Assembly (NCBI GenBank): GCA_021203145.1
Contig: JAJQBS010000071.1
Coordinates: 1-64,000, forward strand
DNA length: 64,000 bases
From: Lachnospiraceae bacterium
GTDB lineage: Bacteria > Bacillota > Clostridia > Lachnospirales > Lachnospiraceae
Reading direction: 5' to 3'
A program made the position numbers and the translations under genes. How positions within the stretch are numbered: the stretch's first letter is position 1; every line of letters starts with the position of its first letter. The notes below the pieces were generated by a model, which had not been told where the DNA came from, made no database searches, and saw only the letters and a program-made list of their open reading frames with translations. This document shows, piece after piece, positions 11,142-24,751 of this stretch.

Positions 11142-12158
11142 CTATAAAGACGCCTCATAAATCGTATCCAGTAGCTCCCGGGTGCTGTCGCATTTGTGTT
11201 CCCAGTAGAAGATGCCGCCGTAACCTTTCTGTTTCACGTAGGCCACTTTATCTCTCAGAGATCGTGGATTGTCGTAGGAGAGGAACGTAGAGCCATTGAA
11301 GAGATACGGCGCATGCGCCTCCTCATCCCAATATTCTTTATAGCCGTTTTTTCCAATATAATCTCTTGCCAGGACGTCATAATCAGGGCCGTAGTCGCCG
11401 CCTGTCCTTCCGATTTCCAGCAGTCCGTGGCTGGTACCTTTTAAGTCTTCCCACTTCCTGGAGTAAAAAGCAGCACCCATCAGAAGCCGGTCTGCAGGGA
11501 CTCCCTCGGCCTCAAACAGCGCGAGCGCCTGCGCACAGCTGTTGCGGAAGACGTCGCCAGTATTGGAAAAGAGTGCGGTGTGATGTCCGGCGAGCGCATG
11601 GAAACCGCATTTTAAATCATAGGTCATGATATTGATATAATCCAGGTAGTCCATCAGTTTCGGGAGCTCCACGCAGTTTACATAATACACGTCCGCTCCC
11701 GCCGCGATGGTCAGATAGCGGTGCTTTCCGCCAGATGCGTCCAGCTCCTGGCGGATCTGCGCGCAAAGCAGTGTGAAATTTTTCTTATCATCCGGCGACA
11801 CTATGCTGCCGTTCGAAGGCACGCAGGGGTACTCCCAGTCCAGATCAATCCCGTCGAGGCCATACCGCTCTGCCGTCAGCGCAAGCTCCTTCGCAGCCTT
11901 TTCCCTGAGAGCATCATCTGCACTGCAGCGCGTGAATGCATCCGGTTCTGCCTGTACCATTGACAGAATAATACGAAGAGCCGGATTCCACCTGCGTATC
12001 TGAGGAATCATTTCCAGTTTCTCGAGCGCATTCCCCCCGCAGGCAACGCTCCCGTCATTGTGCAGCTGACCGAACGCGATGTTGATACCGGTCATCTTTC
12101 CGGCGTCCCTGGCGGTAAATTCACCAGAGCCTACATATCCGATAATCTCGTTTTTCAT
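11142..12158 (-). CDS. Glycoside hydrolase family 18 (chitinase-like), no obvious signal peptide
   Basis: MKNEIIGYVGSGEF...; DGIDLDWEYP is the GH18 DxxDxDxE catalytic motif; YINIMTYDL, GIFYWEHKCD. Confidence 0.9.
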   Translation of the reverse strand: MKNEIIGYVGSGEFTARDAGKMTGINIAFGQLHNDGSVACGGNALEKLEMIPQIRRWNPALRIILSMVQAEPDAFTRCSADDALREKAAKELALTAERYGLDGIDLDWEYPCVPSNGSIVSPDDKKNFTLLCAQIRQELDASGGKHRYLTIAAGADVYYVNCVELPKLMDYLDYINIMTYDLKCGFHALAGHHTALFSNTGDVFRNSCAQALALFEAEGVPADRLLMGAAFYSRKWEDLKGTSHGLLEIGRTGGDYGPDYDVLARDYIGKNGYKEYWDEEAHAPYLFNGSTFLSYDNPRSLRDKVAYVKQKGYGGIFYWEHKCDSTRELLDTIYEASL

Positions 12159-12198
12159 AACTATCCCCACAAATCTTTCTGTCTGATTTATTTTACAC

Positions 12199-12356
12199 CA
12201 GTCTGTCAATAAAAGGCCGCCTCTGCATCAGTCTGTCTGGCTGACGAATGTCCTTATAGCAACCAATCTGCCTGACAGACGAGTATCTTTCTGTCAGTCT
12301 GTCTGGTAAACGAGTGTCATTATACCAGCCTGCCTGATAGACGAGCACCTTTATAA
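12199..12356. repeat. Imperfect tandem repeat (about 30-35 bp units, about 5 copies) at the 3' end of the GH20 gene
   Basis: Units starting cagtctgtc / cagtctgtctgg / caatctgcctga / cagtctgtctgg / cagcctgcctga at 12199, 12229, 12264, 12295 and 12326. Confidence 0.75.
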
Positions 12357-14620
12357 AACCTTCCGTCCGGAATTTTCGCATCCCGCAGCAAATCGCCATA
12401 CCACCAGAAAATTTCCGCGATATGATAGAGCTCATTCTCCTTGCTGTCTGTCCTCCACTGTTGCTCGTAAAGATAGAGGCAGCGATCCATCCTGTCTGCC
12501 AGGGCAAAATCCGGGGTCGATTTCCCGAACAATTTCTCGCCGTATTTTTCCAGCCAGGCTCCTGCCAGGTTCCAGCAGCGGACGGCTTCAATCGCCACAC
12601 GCGTCGCCTGAGCGACGGGGCGGGCAGATACGTCCATGTGCGGAAGGACTGCACAGAGCTCCTGTTCGATCTCATCCAGTCTGGCGTTGCTTTCGGGCAC
12701 CCGGCTCATATCCTCTTCCCGGAAAAATTTCCATGCCACTTCGGAAATGCCTTTTTCAGTCAGCTCTTTGAATGTGACCACATGGTTCCAGCTAAATACC
12801 ATCTCTCCCGTAATTTTCCCGAGGAGATTCAGCAGTTCCCCGGAGCGATCTGTAAATTCCAACATAGAAATCTCTCTGTTCAGCGCCTCGTAGGACGAAC
12901 TCTGACGCAATCCGCCACGAAGAGATCTCTTTTTATCGTCTGCCAATGCGTCAGCGTTCTCTAAATGGCAGACGCTGCGCCGGTCATCGTCCTGTGGACT
13001 TCCGTTGAGCGCAGACTCAAGCGAAGCGGCGCCGCGAGGGGGCATGCCTTCAGCCTCTGCGCCATCCGGATGCGCAGCGCTTCCTCCCGTGTACGCGGTT
13101 TCCCCTTCCCAGGAAAAGACCGCCCCGTAGATCAGCCCCGGCACGGAGAACACTGGCTGGTTGATGTGGCCGAAATCGCCCCAGTCAGTATTCAGCATCC
13201 CGACTGCGCCGTATTTTTCCGCGTAGGCTGTCATCCGGCGAATGTTTTCATAGCTGCCCTGCAATACATTGACCCAGGTGTTCCAGCCGCAGACGCCGGG
13301 GCAGACGTACTGTCTGACGCCAGCCTCGCTGATAATCCTTACTTCTGTGTCCGGCTGGGTCGCGCTGTACCCCCAGGTCAGGCAGACGGCCTCTTTTGGC
13401 AACTGGCCGGCCACCTGCGGGCATTTCGCCAGGATATCCCCCCAGAACATCGGCTCACGGCCCTGCTCCAGCAGGAAGGTCAAAAGCCCTTTCAGATATT
13501 CCACGTACAGAATATCCACACCCTTTTCTGCTGCGGCAGAAGCGCTCTTCCCTTTCCCGAGGTCAAAGGTCTCGTCCGCGCAGACGTTAAATTTCTTTGA
13601 ATGAAACAGCTGCATGTATTCCGCAATCAGGCTCCTGATCAAATCCATCGCGCCGGGGTCGGTCACATTTACCGTGTGGTGATCCATCCGGTCCTTGAAT
13701 GAGAACGGCTGTCCGATGCTGCCCTCCAGCTCACAGAATCTTCCACAGCTTCTGGTGCCAAGCAGCTTGAACAGATGTCCGAAGGAGGACAGGGACGGCA
13801 CCAGCTCGATACCGCGCTCCAGGCAATAGTCGTCCAGCTCCATGATTTCCTGTGCGGTCAGCGGCGTACCTCCCCGCCACAGCTCCGGAATGTCGCGGAA
13901 CAGATAGCTGGCCTCCACGTACAGCTGCAGCTGATTCAGCTTGTAAAACGACATGGTGTCCGCGAGACGCTTCAGCGATTCCAGTGTGAGAATGCGCCCT
14001 CTCGCAATATCGTGGTAAAACCCGCGGTTTGCCAGATTTGGCCAGTCCTCGATCGTCAGGCAGGGCAGACTGCCTTCGCAGCTGCGCACAATCTGGCGCA
14101 GTGTCTGTACTGCGTATCCCAGTGCGTCCGCGCCCGCCCCGGCGAGCGACACGCCGTCCGGGGTGATGGAAACCGTGTAAAACTGCTTCTTAATCGCATC
14201 ATCCTCTGCCAATGCGCCAGCGTCTTCCAATGCGCCAGCATCTGCCAATGCGCCAGCGTCTTCCAATGCGCCAGCATCTGCTAATGCGTCAGCGTTCTCC
14301 AAACAGCAGCCGCCAGGCTGCTCCTCCCCTGAGCGTTCGTTTTGTGCCGGCCAAAGCGAATCCGAGACGCAGGGAGGCGTTTCATACATTCGCAGCGCAA
14401 TGTCCCCCTTTTTCGCGGTTCCCCGCGTGATACCCAGGCAAATGCCCATCTGCTCCCGGATCTCCTCCTGCAAAAGCTCCGCATATACCTTCATCCTCGC
14501 TGGCGTCTCCGGTGCGAGGACAATCATCGAATCCAGCCCCGGCAGGAAGCTTCCTTCCTTCTCTTCCAGGTGCTTCGGGAATGGCAGTAAAATCATAAGT
14601 TTTTCCTTTCTATTATCCAC
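12320..14620 (-). CDS. Glycoside hydrolase family 20 (beta-N-acetylhexosaminidase-like)
   Basis: HDIARGRILTLESLKRLADTMSFYKLNQLQLYVE, ELVPSLSSFGHLFKLL, VCADETFDLGKGKS motifs. The actual start may be a few codons downstream. Confidence 0.88.
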   Translation of the reverse strand: MDNRKEKLMILLPFPKHLEEKEGSFLPGLDSMIVLAPETPARMKVYAELLQEEIREQMGICLGITRGTAKKGDIALRMYETPPCVSDSLWPAQNERSGEEQPGGCCLENADALADAGALEDAGALADAGALEDAGALAEDDAIKKQFYTVSITPDGVSLAGAGADALGYAVQTLRQIVRSCEGSLPCLTIEDWPNLANRGFYHDIARGRILTLESLKRLADTMSFYKLNQLQLYVEASYLFRDIPELWRGGTPLTAQEIMELDDYCLERGIELVPSLSSFGHLFKLLGTRSCGRFCELEGSIGQPFSFKDRMDHHTVNVTDPGAMDLIRSLIAEYMQLFHSKKFNVCADETFDLGKGKSASAAAEKGVDILYVEYLKGLLTFLLEQGREPMFWGDILAKCPQVAGQLPKEAVCLTWGYSATQPDTEVRIISEAGVRQYVCPGVCGWNTWVNVLQGSYENIRRMTAYAEKYGAVGMLNTDWGDFGHINQPVFSVPGLIYGAVFSWEGETAYTGGSAAHPDGAEAEGMPPRGAASLESALNGSPQDDDRRSVCHLENADALADDKKRSLRGGLRQSSSYEALNREISMLEFTDRSGELLNLLGKITGEMVFSWNHVVTFKELTEKGISEVAWKFFREEDMSRVPESNARLDEIEQELCAVLPHMDVSARPVAQATRVAIEAVRCWNLAGAWLEKYGEKLFGKSTPDFALADRMDRCLYLYEQQWRTDSKENELYHIAEIFWWYGDLLRDAKIPDGRFYKGARLSGRLV
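14205..14294 (-). repeat. In-frame minisatellite inside the GH20 gene, 5 x 18 bp
   Basis: tctgccaatgcgccagcg / tcttccaatgcgccagca alternating; encodes (A-D/E-D-A-G-A-L) repeats. Confidence 0.9.
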
Positions 14621-14676
14621 AGCTCTTTACCGGAAGCTGATTAAATCACAGTGTAAACTGTTTCCCTGCGCGTACG

Positions 14677-16095
14677 CTAAAGATCAATACACACACTAAA
14701 CATAAAATTCCGATCACCGCGCTCCCGCAGTGTCTCCAGAATCATTTTTTCGCTTCTGATGCACTGCACCGTCCGGCTGGTTATATCTGCGTGCCGTATA
14801 ATCGCATCACCGCCGCTTTTCTCCGCGCCATCCTTTGTGGTCGTTTCGGCAGGCAGCGGGATCTTTTCTGTCGCTTCGGCAGACGTAAGAACCTTTTCGG
14901 CCGCTCTGGCCGACTGTCTGCTCATTCCTGTCGTTTCGGCCGACAAAGCAGTCCTTCCTGCTTTTCTCGTTTTCTCTGGGTAAACGATAGTCACCGGACG
15001 GTCCAGATCCAGCATATCATCGTTCAGCAGCACCTGCGCGCGCCCTTGTGTATCATCCCGCTCTACCACAATGCGGTTCTCTTCCCTGCAAAGACGCACA
15101 ATCACCTTACCGGTCGTGATCTCCTTCGGCACTCGCAGCCAGTAAAAGCTCTCGCAGGCACGCATTTTTGCGCGTTTCCTGTTTTTTAGTTCCCAGATGA
15201 GACGCATCGGCAGCGGATTCCGGGTAAACTGCTCCAGAAAATGCACCGCATTGCTGTCCACGCTCCGCCTTGTCACCTGTCCGCAGGAGAGCCAGACCGT
15301 GTTGTCCGCGAGAACCGTCTGCGGCTCGGCAGCGTTGTCCCTGAAATTATGCGGTTTATCCACATGCACATAGACATTGTGGATGTACCCGTCCGGATCC
15401 CGGCGCTGCAGCCGGTCCAGATACTGCTCATAGCGAACGGTCTCCTGGTTCCGATTGTAGGCAAAATCATTCATCCCCACCTGAAGCTGGATCGGGGTGT
15501 GGTACAGGTTTACCAGGCTCCCATGGTTCGGATGCCCCGCCGACATGTGCAGCGCCGCGAACCGGTCCGCCATGCGCGGCCCGACCAGGTACACGCCGTC
15601 CCCGCCGGCAGAAAAGCCCATCAGATAGACTCTGTTCAGGTCTGCGCCGTAAAAGACGGCCAGGTTCTCAATCAGGCGGTCGTAGAGCGGAAAGGATTCC
15701 GGATTCGCGTGAGTGTCCCACGTGTCACGGACGCCTCTCGGGTTGACGTAAATGCCGTTTTTTACGCTGTCCTTATAGTACACGCCCATATGCCGCCACT
15801 GCTGGTCATTTACCCGGCCGCCCGGATCGTTGCCGCCTCCATGCAGGGCGATATACACCGGATAGCCATGTTCATCCGGCTCACCGATGATCTTCATCCC
15901 ATAGCGCATGCTCACCGTTCCAAAAGTCATGCAGCGCTCGCTGACCTCCCTCCGGCGCGCGGCATCTGAGCGCACCTCCTCGCAGTACCGCTCCCAGGCT
16001 TTCAGGGAAAACTTTCCGGCGTTCTCGCTGTTTAAAATGTCCCCGCCGCTTCTATTGCTCTCGCTCTCGCTGTCCATCATCTCTGTCATTATCAT
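14677..16095 (-). CDS. Alpha/beta-hydrolase-fold esterase or peptidase-like protein
   Basis: YIALHGGGNDPGGRVND, VYLMGFSAGGDGVYLVGPRMADRFAALHMSAGHPN (nucleophile elbow GFSAGG). Confidence 0.75.
   Translation of the reverse strand: MIMTEMMDSESESNRSGGDILNSENAGKFSLKAWERYCEEVRSDAARRREVSERCMTFGTVSMRYGMKIIGEPDEHGYPVYIALHGGGNDPGGRVNDQQWRHMGVYYKDSVKNGIYVNPRGVRDTWDTHANPESFPLYDRLIENLAVFYGADLNRVYLMGFSAGGDGVYLVGPRMADRFAALHMSAGHPNHGSLVNLYHTPIQLQVGMNDFAYNRNQETVRYEQYLDRLQRRDPDGYIHNVYVHVDKPHNFRDNAAEPQTVLADNTVWLSCGQVTRRSVDSNAVHFLEQFTRNPLPMRLIWELKNRKRAKMRACESFYWLRVPKEITTGKVIVRLCREENRIVVERDDTQGRAQVLLNDDMLDLDRPVTIVYPEKTRKAGRTALSAETTGMSRQSARAAEKVLTSAEATEKIPLPAETTTKDGAEKSGGDAIIRHADITSRTVQCIRSEKMILETLRERGDRNFMFSVCIDL
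14840..14959 (-). repeat. In-frame minisatellite inside the esterase gene, 4 x 30 bp
   Basis: gtcgtttcggcaggcagcgggatcttttct / gtcgcttcggcagacgtaagaaccttttcg / gccgctctggccgactgtctgctcattcct / gtcgtttcggccgacaaagcagtccttcct. Confidence 0.88.
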
Positions 16096-16196
16096 TCTCC
16101 CTGAATTTCTGAAGAATCATCGTCTCGCACCACAATATGGGCTTTTACAGCATTCCACTGCAATGTACACCGCATGTGCAGGACCCGGAAATATTA

Positions 16197-19658
<3,462 letters not shown>

Positions 19659-19727
19659 TTATTATAATCGAAATGCCGGGTCGATTCAACAAATAAATCG
19701 GTCAGTACACCTCCAGACTCTTCATCT

Positions 19728-19899
19728 ATGTTACAGGTCACACCCTGGCCAAATTTACGATATTTCTACCTCTACAGGTGTGACCTGTAACGGCATCCGG
19801 CCATTTAAAATCGCTTCGCGATGGGCCGGACGCCCGAATGCTTTAGGTTTTCGCCCATGCCACGCAGCGAGTGCGTGGCATGGGTGTGAACAGTAACTC
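19728..19899. repeat. Hairpin-rich intergenic repeat element, copy 2
   Basis: GTTACAGGTCACA/TGTGACCTGTAAC, CCGGCC..GGGCCGG and CCCATGCCACGC/GCGTGGCATGGG dyads; near-identical arms to 58926-59137. Confidence 0.85.
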
Positions 19900-20098
19900 A
19901 TCTATACATAGAAACAGCGCGATAAGCAGCCGTTTTTTGAAACCAGGCCTGCAAGCTGCAGTGTCATCTCCCATTATGGTTTCCCGCGGCCACTCACCGC
20001 GCTATGGTTGTCAGAAATTGTGAATCCGCCGGAAACACGCGCCATTATGGCACATTTCCCCACTATAGTCAATCAAAATTTCTGCTAAATTTTCCCCA

Positions 20099-21211
20099 TC
20101 AATCTCCGCCAAGTCCGCTTCGTGCTGCTCCCTGTACGAATCTCTTCTGTACGAAGCAGTACATGATGATCAGCGGCGCTACGACGAGCACAGCGCAGGC
20201 CGAAATCGTGGAATTCTGGATGTACGGGTTGGACGCGTCGATCATGTTCAGCCATTCAGAGTTGGTCTTTGCGGCCGCGTCGATACCCCAGCGGATGTTC
20301 GACTGGAGAGTCGAGTAGTTGTACGCCAGGTTGCTTGTAGTTGGATTCAGCAGGCTGACATAGTAGGTGTCGGTGTAGTTCCACAGAAAGCTCAGCACGC
20401 CGACCGTCAGGATAGAGCCGGACATGCTCGGAACCACGATGCTGAAGAAGGTGCGCAGGAAGCCCGCGCCGTCCACGAATGCCGCTTCTTCGATCGCGAT
20501 CGGGAGACCCTTGATGCTCTGGCGCAGGAAGTAGATATAGATACCGCTCTTGATACCCATACCGCTCGCGGCCAGGAGATAAAGCGCCGCCGGGTTGCCG
20601 ATCAGGTTGATTCCGGAGCCTCTGACCGCGGCGATGATGCCGAACAGGTCAAAATTCCGGAAGGTGCCATACTGTGCCAGCATGATACAGTCGCTCGGCA
20701 CGATGATCGTGAAGATCACCAGGCCAAACAGGAGTCCGCTGCCGCGGAATTTCAGCCGCGCGAAGGTATAGGCTGCCAGCCCCGCGCTTAAGATCTGCAA
20801 GATCGTCAGCACCAGCGTGGTGCCCAGAGTGTAAAGCAGGCTCGGCAGATAGTTCATCAGGTTCTTGGACCATGCCATCTCCAGGAAGATGGAGGAAATC
20901 TGCGAGGGCACCCACACACTCGACTTATCCGAGAGGACATTCGGATCCGTGATAGCGTCCTTGACCAGACTCCACAGCGAGGACAGAATGATGAAGCTTA
21001 AGCACCCCAGGATCAGGTAGCGGAACAGCAGCGTGATAAACCCGCGGATCTTTTTCTGGATCGCGTATCTGGACAGACGCCCCTTGCGCAGGTCGACCCA
21101 GAAGCTGATGCCGGCCACCTCCTGCGCCTTCTGCTTCCTCTCTTTTCTCGACATTTTCTTTCTCGCCGGAGCATCCGACTTTTTGAAAACCTTTGTCAAA
21201 GCATTAGTCAT
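20099..21211 (-). CDS. Carbohydrate ABC transporter permease
   Basis: Multi-TM; EEAAFVDGAGFLRTFFSIVVPSMSG matches the EAA loop of MalG-type permeases. Confidence 0.88.
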   Translation of the reverse strand: MTNALTKVFKKSDAPARKKMSRKERKQKAQEVAGISFWVDLRKGRLSRYAIQKKIRGFITLLFRYLILGCLSFIILSSLWSLVKDAITDPNVLSDKSSVWVPSQISSIFLEMAWSKNLMNYLPSLLYTLGTTLVLTILQILSAGLAAYTFARLKFRGSGLLFGLVIFTIIVPSDCIMLAQYGTFRNFDLFGIIAAVRGSGINLIGNPAALYLLAASGMGIKSGIYIYFLRQSIKGLPIAIEEAAFVDGAGFLRTFFSIVVPSMSGSILTVGVLSFLWNYTDTYYVSLLNPTTSNLAYNYSTLQSNIRWGIDAAAKTNSEWLNMIDASNPYIQNSTISACAVLVVAPLIIMYCFVQKRFVQGAARSGLGGD

Positions 21212-22148
21212 AGTAGAACACCCCCTTATTTACGATGCCGCATACGATGCCGATCGTCACCAGCGTGATAACAAAGTACACGACACTCATCGCGGCGCCA
21301 TAGCCGTAATACTGCGCGGCGCCGGTGAAGGTCTGGTCATGGATATAGGACGAAAGGGTGATCGTCCTGGAATTGTAGGTAACCGTGGCGGACGCGAAGG
21401 ATTCCGCGATACTGTATACAAGGCACACCAGGATGGTCGGTGATACCATCGGGAGCGTCACCTTGCAGAAGGTCTCAAACGCGCTGCAGCCTTCGATTTT
21501 CGCCACCTCATACAGCGTAGGCGAGATAGACTGCAGACCTGTCAGGAACAGCAGTACCTGCACGCCGCAGGTGGTTACCACCGTAAAAATATTGGAAATA
21601 TAGGAGGTCAGCATCGTCGTCACGCTCGTGGGAATACCGGAATTCGTGACCAGACTTACCAGCCAGTCCATGTTCACGACGCTGTCCGACGTCTGTGCAT
21701 TCAACGAGGTCTCCGCAAGGCTGAAGGTCGCAATGCCCGTCGCAAGAATGATCGGGATCACAAACACCGCCCGGAAGAATCCTCTCCCCTTGTACTCGCC
21801 GTTCAGCAGAATCGCGATAAACAGCGAAAGGAAAATCTGAATCGGGACCTCCTTGAGCATGCCGATGAACGCCTCTGCCAGCATCTCGGTAAAGTCCGCG
21901 TTCACCGTCAGCACCCACTTAAAATTGTCAAGCCCTATAAAGGTTCCTTTAAATGCGCCGCCCGTAAGCTCCATGCTGCAGACCGAATACCAGAAGGTCT
22001 GCACCAGAGGCCTCAGGAAGAAGAAGATGACGCCGAAGAGCCACGGAATCAGGAAGATCACGCCCCATACGCTTCTTTTTCCCTGGAAATCCAGCGATTT
22101 ATAGGAGAAACCCCTGCGCTTTTTCGCTTTCTTTTCCTTACTCATCAA
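21204..22148 (-). CDS. Sugar ABC transporter permease
   Basis: YEVAKIEGCSAFETFCKVTLPMVSPTILV EAA loop (MalF-type); overlaps the downstream permease by 8 nt. Confidence 0.88.
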   Translation of the reverse strand: MMSKEKKAKKRRGFSYKSLDFQGKRSVWGVIFLIPWLFGVIFFFLRPLVQTFWYSVCSMELTGGAFKGTFIGLDNFKWVLTVNADFTEMLAEAFIGMLKEVPIQIFLSLFIAILLNGEYKGRGFFRAVFVIPIILATGIATFSLAETSLNAQTSDSVVNMDWLVSLVTNSGIPTSVTTMLTSYISNIFTVVTTCGVQVLLFLTGLQSISPTLYEVAKIEGCSAFETFCKVTLPMVSPTILVCLVYSIAESFASATVTYNSRTITLSSYIHDQTFTGAAQYYGYGAAMSVVYFVITLVTIGIVCGIVNKGVFYYD

Positions 22149-22158
22149 AGTCCCTCCT

Positions 22159-24735
22159 TTACTTTATCACATAGCTCGAAGCGGATACCTTCACCCCGTC
22201 GATCGTCTCATCGAGATCACTGTAGTTGATGTATACCGTCACTCCGTTTGACCAGGTTACAATCCGCAGGTCGTCATTTCGCTCATACAGCTCATGGTCG
22301 ACGATGGTGGCGCCCTTTACCATCTCGTAGAACTCCGAATATTCCTCGTAGTAAGCGCCGATCTTGTCCTTCCAGTAGCTGTAGTCTACCGCGAAGTAGT
22401 CTTCCTGCTCGGTTCCTGAAAGAAGGGAACTTTCTTCATAAGTAAAGGTGAACTTTGGCGCGCTGCCGGTCTCGATCGCCCGGATAAAGTTTACATACAC
22501 ATCCGTGCTTTCTTTGTTCAGCGACTCGGTCGAGTAGGTCATATGTCCGCTCAACACGATCTGGATAAACGGAACCGAAGCGTCCAGCACGCGCATGCCG
22601 CTGTCCGTAGTCGGGATGTCCGTCACACTGCTCGCGTAGCTGTAGCCGTCCACGATCGGATTCGAGAGCATCAGGTCATACTCATCGGCAACCGCGCTCA
22701 CGGACGCCTGCAGCATCTCCCTTCCGGTAGAGATCGACACCTGGTTGCCCTTGTAATTGGTCGGGATAAAGGAGAACAGGTCACTGCTCGCCAGAGTCGT
22801 CAGGCCGATCTTACTGTCATACGACTTCGACACCTTCGACAGGTAGGTGGACAGATAGTTCGGGCTGATAATATAGAGCGGATAATCCGCGTCCGTGTCC
22901 GCTTCCATCGTCACCAGGTCAAAGGAATAAATCTGCGCCTTCTCATTCGAGATGTTAAACGCCGCTGCCGTGTTGCTCAGATTCTTTTTCGTGTAAACGG
23001 TAGTCAGCTGCAGGTTCGGATAAATCGTCGCCCCCAGGGATTCCGCCGTTGAGATCAGCGACTTCAGGCCGGAGCTTCCGCCGAGCCCGGAGACCAGGCT
23101 GATCCCGGCCGCGAGCGATCTCTGGTTCATGCCGTCATTCACCATGCCGCTGTAAATGACCTGCATGTTACTCACCCCGTCACCCGCCAGATCTGACAGG
23201 ATCTCCGCCGCCTGGCTGAAGGTCGTTAAGGTCTGGGTTCCTTCATAAGGGATACCCGCCGCGTACATGGTCTTGTCCGTCGCGCCCAGAAGCTCCACAT
23301 AGAGCGGCGCGTCCTCCTCATCCTCTGCCTCAGTCAGCACGCCGGTCTCCTCCAGGTAGTCGGAGTAGCAGCTGGCCATGTCCACATAGGTGGCCTCCTC
23401 GCCCAGCCAGTAATACCGGATCGTGATGTCTCCGTCATAGACATCATCCGACGCCTTGTAGATGTAATAGGCGTCCGCTGAATCCGAGGTGACTACCTGC
23501 TGGCTCTGAATGCCAAAGGTCAGCTTCATCTTCGAGAAAGGCTCCGAGTTGTCCGTCCCGCTGACATAAGCGTCCAGGGTCGCGATCTCTGCGCCGTTTT
23601 CAATGATGCCGAACACCGTGCTCTCGGAATTCTTCATGCCGAAGACCGGCAGCATCATTTCCGTATCCACGCTGCTGTAGGTCGTCGCGCTAATCAGCGC
23701 GTCGCCGGTAAAGTAGGAAGCCGAGTAGCTGTATTCCTTGTTCTTGGTGCTGTCCAGATAGATCAGAGCACCGCTCCCGTCCGGGATAAACATGTAGTCT
23801 TCCTCATCGTCAATCTCCGAGGAGGAGGTCAGGAAATACGGCAGCAGGGTCAGGCTGTTGATCGGGTTGTCCTCATCCGTCTCGATCAGACTGGTGTCCA
23901 CATTGACCACCAGAGAACCGTCGTCGTCCAGGTAATACTCTACCGGAATGATGATCATCAGGTTGCTCGGATAGTCGTCCTCATCCGCCTCGTTCGCCTC
24001 CAGGTCCGTATACAGCTCCTCATCCGTGTAGGCGCCCACCTCATAGAACAGGTTGTAGATCTCTGATACAGCCAGGGAGGACAGCTTGTTCTGGTCGTTC
24101 GTATTGAACAGACGGTGCCAGTTTCCGGAGGAAAGCTGTGTGTAGTAGGATGTCTTCAGTGTCGCAAGCTGTTTTTCGTCCAGATACTGGATGACCAGCT
24201 CCTGCATACGCTCATCCGTGATGTCCAGCGGGAAATTCTTGTAGGTAATCGAAGTATCTCCCATGTAATAGACGATGCGCACGCCGTTGTCGAGCAGCTG
24301 GTATTCCAGCTGTTTCATATCGACGCACATACTGTAGGAATCATATTTTGTCGTCGTATTGTAAAGCTTATTCGCCGTCACGGTGCCGGAGAAATATGTC
24401 ACGATCACATCCGACTGTTCCGCGTTGGTCAGGCTCGAAAGGCCCTCGTCATGAGCCATGTTGGAATCCTGGTACACACCGGTCTCGGTGTCCAGCCAGC
24501 GGATCGTGCCGGTCTTCGGGTTCACCAGAAGCTGCATGTCGCCGGAGGTGCCCACCTCGACGAAATCACTGCCTGAGAGGGAATCATACTCCTGGGTATC
24601 CCAGTAGCTCCCATCAGACGCAGCTTCCGCTTCCGCCTCCGTCTCCTCCGCCAGAGAGGAGGAAGAGCAGACGCCCAGGAAGACGAGGCAAAGAGCCATC
24701 ATGAAAGCGAAAAGGGACACTTTGTATTTTTTCAT
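22159..24735 (-). CDS. Secreted or membrane-associated DUF5696-like protein
   Basis: 858 aa with signal peptide (MKKYKVSLFAFMMALCLVFLGVCSSSSLAEE), between sugar-ABC genes; the architecture resembles DUF5696 proteins. Confidence 0.65.
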   Translation of the reverse strand: MKKYKVSLFAFMMALCLVFLGVCSSSSLAEETEAEAEAASDGSYWDTQEYDSLSGSDFVEVGTSGDMQLLVNPKTGTIRWLDTETGVYQDSNMAHDEGLSSLTNAEQSDVIVTYFSGTVTANKLYNTTTKYDSYSMCVDMKQLEYQLLDNGVRIVYYMGDTSITYKNFPLDITDERMQELVIQYLDEKQLATLKTSYYTQLSSGNWHRLFNTNDQNKLSSLAVSEIYNLFYEVGAYTDEELYTDLEANEADEDDYPSNLMIIIPVEYYLDDDGSLVVNVDTSLIETDEDNPINSLTLLPYFLTSSSEIDDEEDYMFIPDGSGALIYLDSTKNKEYSYSASYFTGDALISATTYSSVDTEMMLPVFGMKNSESTVFGIIENGAEIATLDAYVSGTDNSEPFSKMKLTFGIQSQQVVTSDSADAYYIYKASDDVYDGDITIRYYWLGEEATYVDMASCYSDYLEETGVLTEAEDEEDAPLYVELLGATDKTMYAAGIPYEGTQTLTTFSQAAEILSDLAGDGVSNMQVIYSGMVNDGMNQRSLAAGISLVSGLGGSSGLKSLISTAESLGATIYPNLQLTTVYTKKNLSNTAAAFNISNEKAQIYSFDLVTMEADTDADYPLYIISPNYLSTYLSKVSKSYDSKIGLTTLASSDLFSFIPTNYKGNQVSISTGREMLQASVSAVADEYDLMLSNPIVDGYSYASSVTDIPTTDSGMRVLDASVPFIQIVLSGHMTYSTESLNKESTDVYVNFIRAIETGSAPKFTFTYEESSLLSGTEQEDYFAVDYSYWKDKIGAYYEEYSEFYEMVKGATIVDHELYERNDDLRIVTWSNGVTVYINYSDLDETIDGVKVSASSYVIK

Positions 24736-24751
24736 TATCTTTGTCTCCTTC

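Noticed and set aside
12193-12675. 160-aa minus-strand ORF at the end of GH20
   Set aside because: Out-of-frame overlap with GH20 continued through the tandem repeat; not an independent gene.
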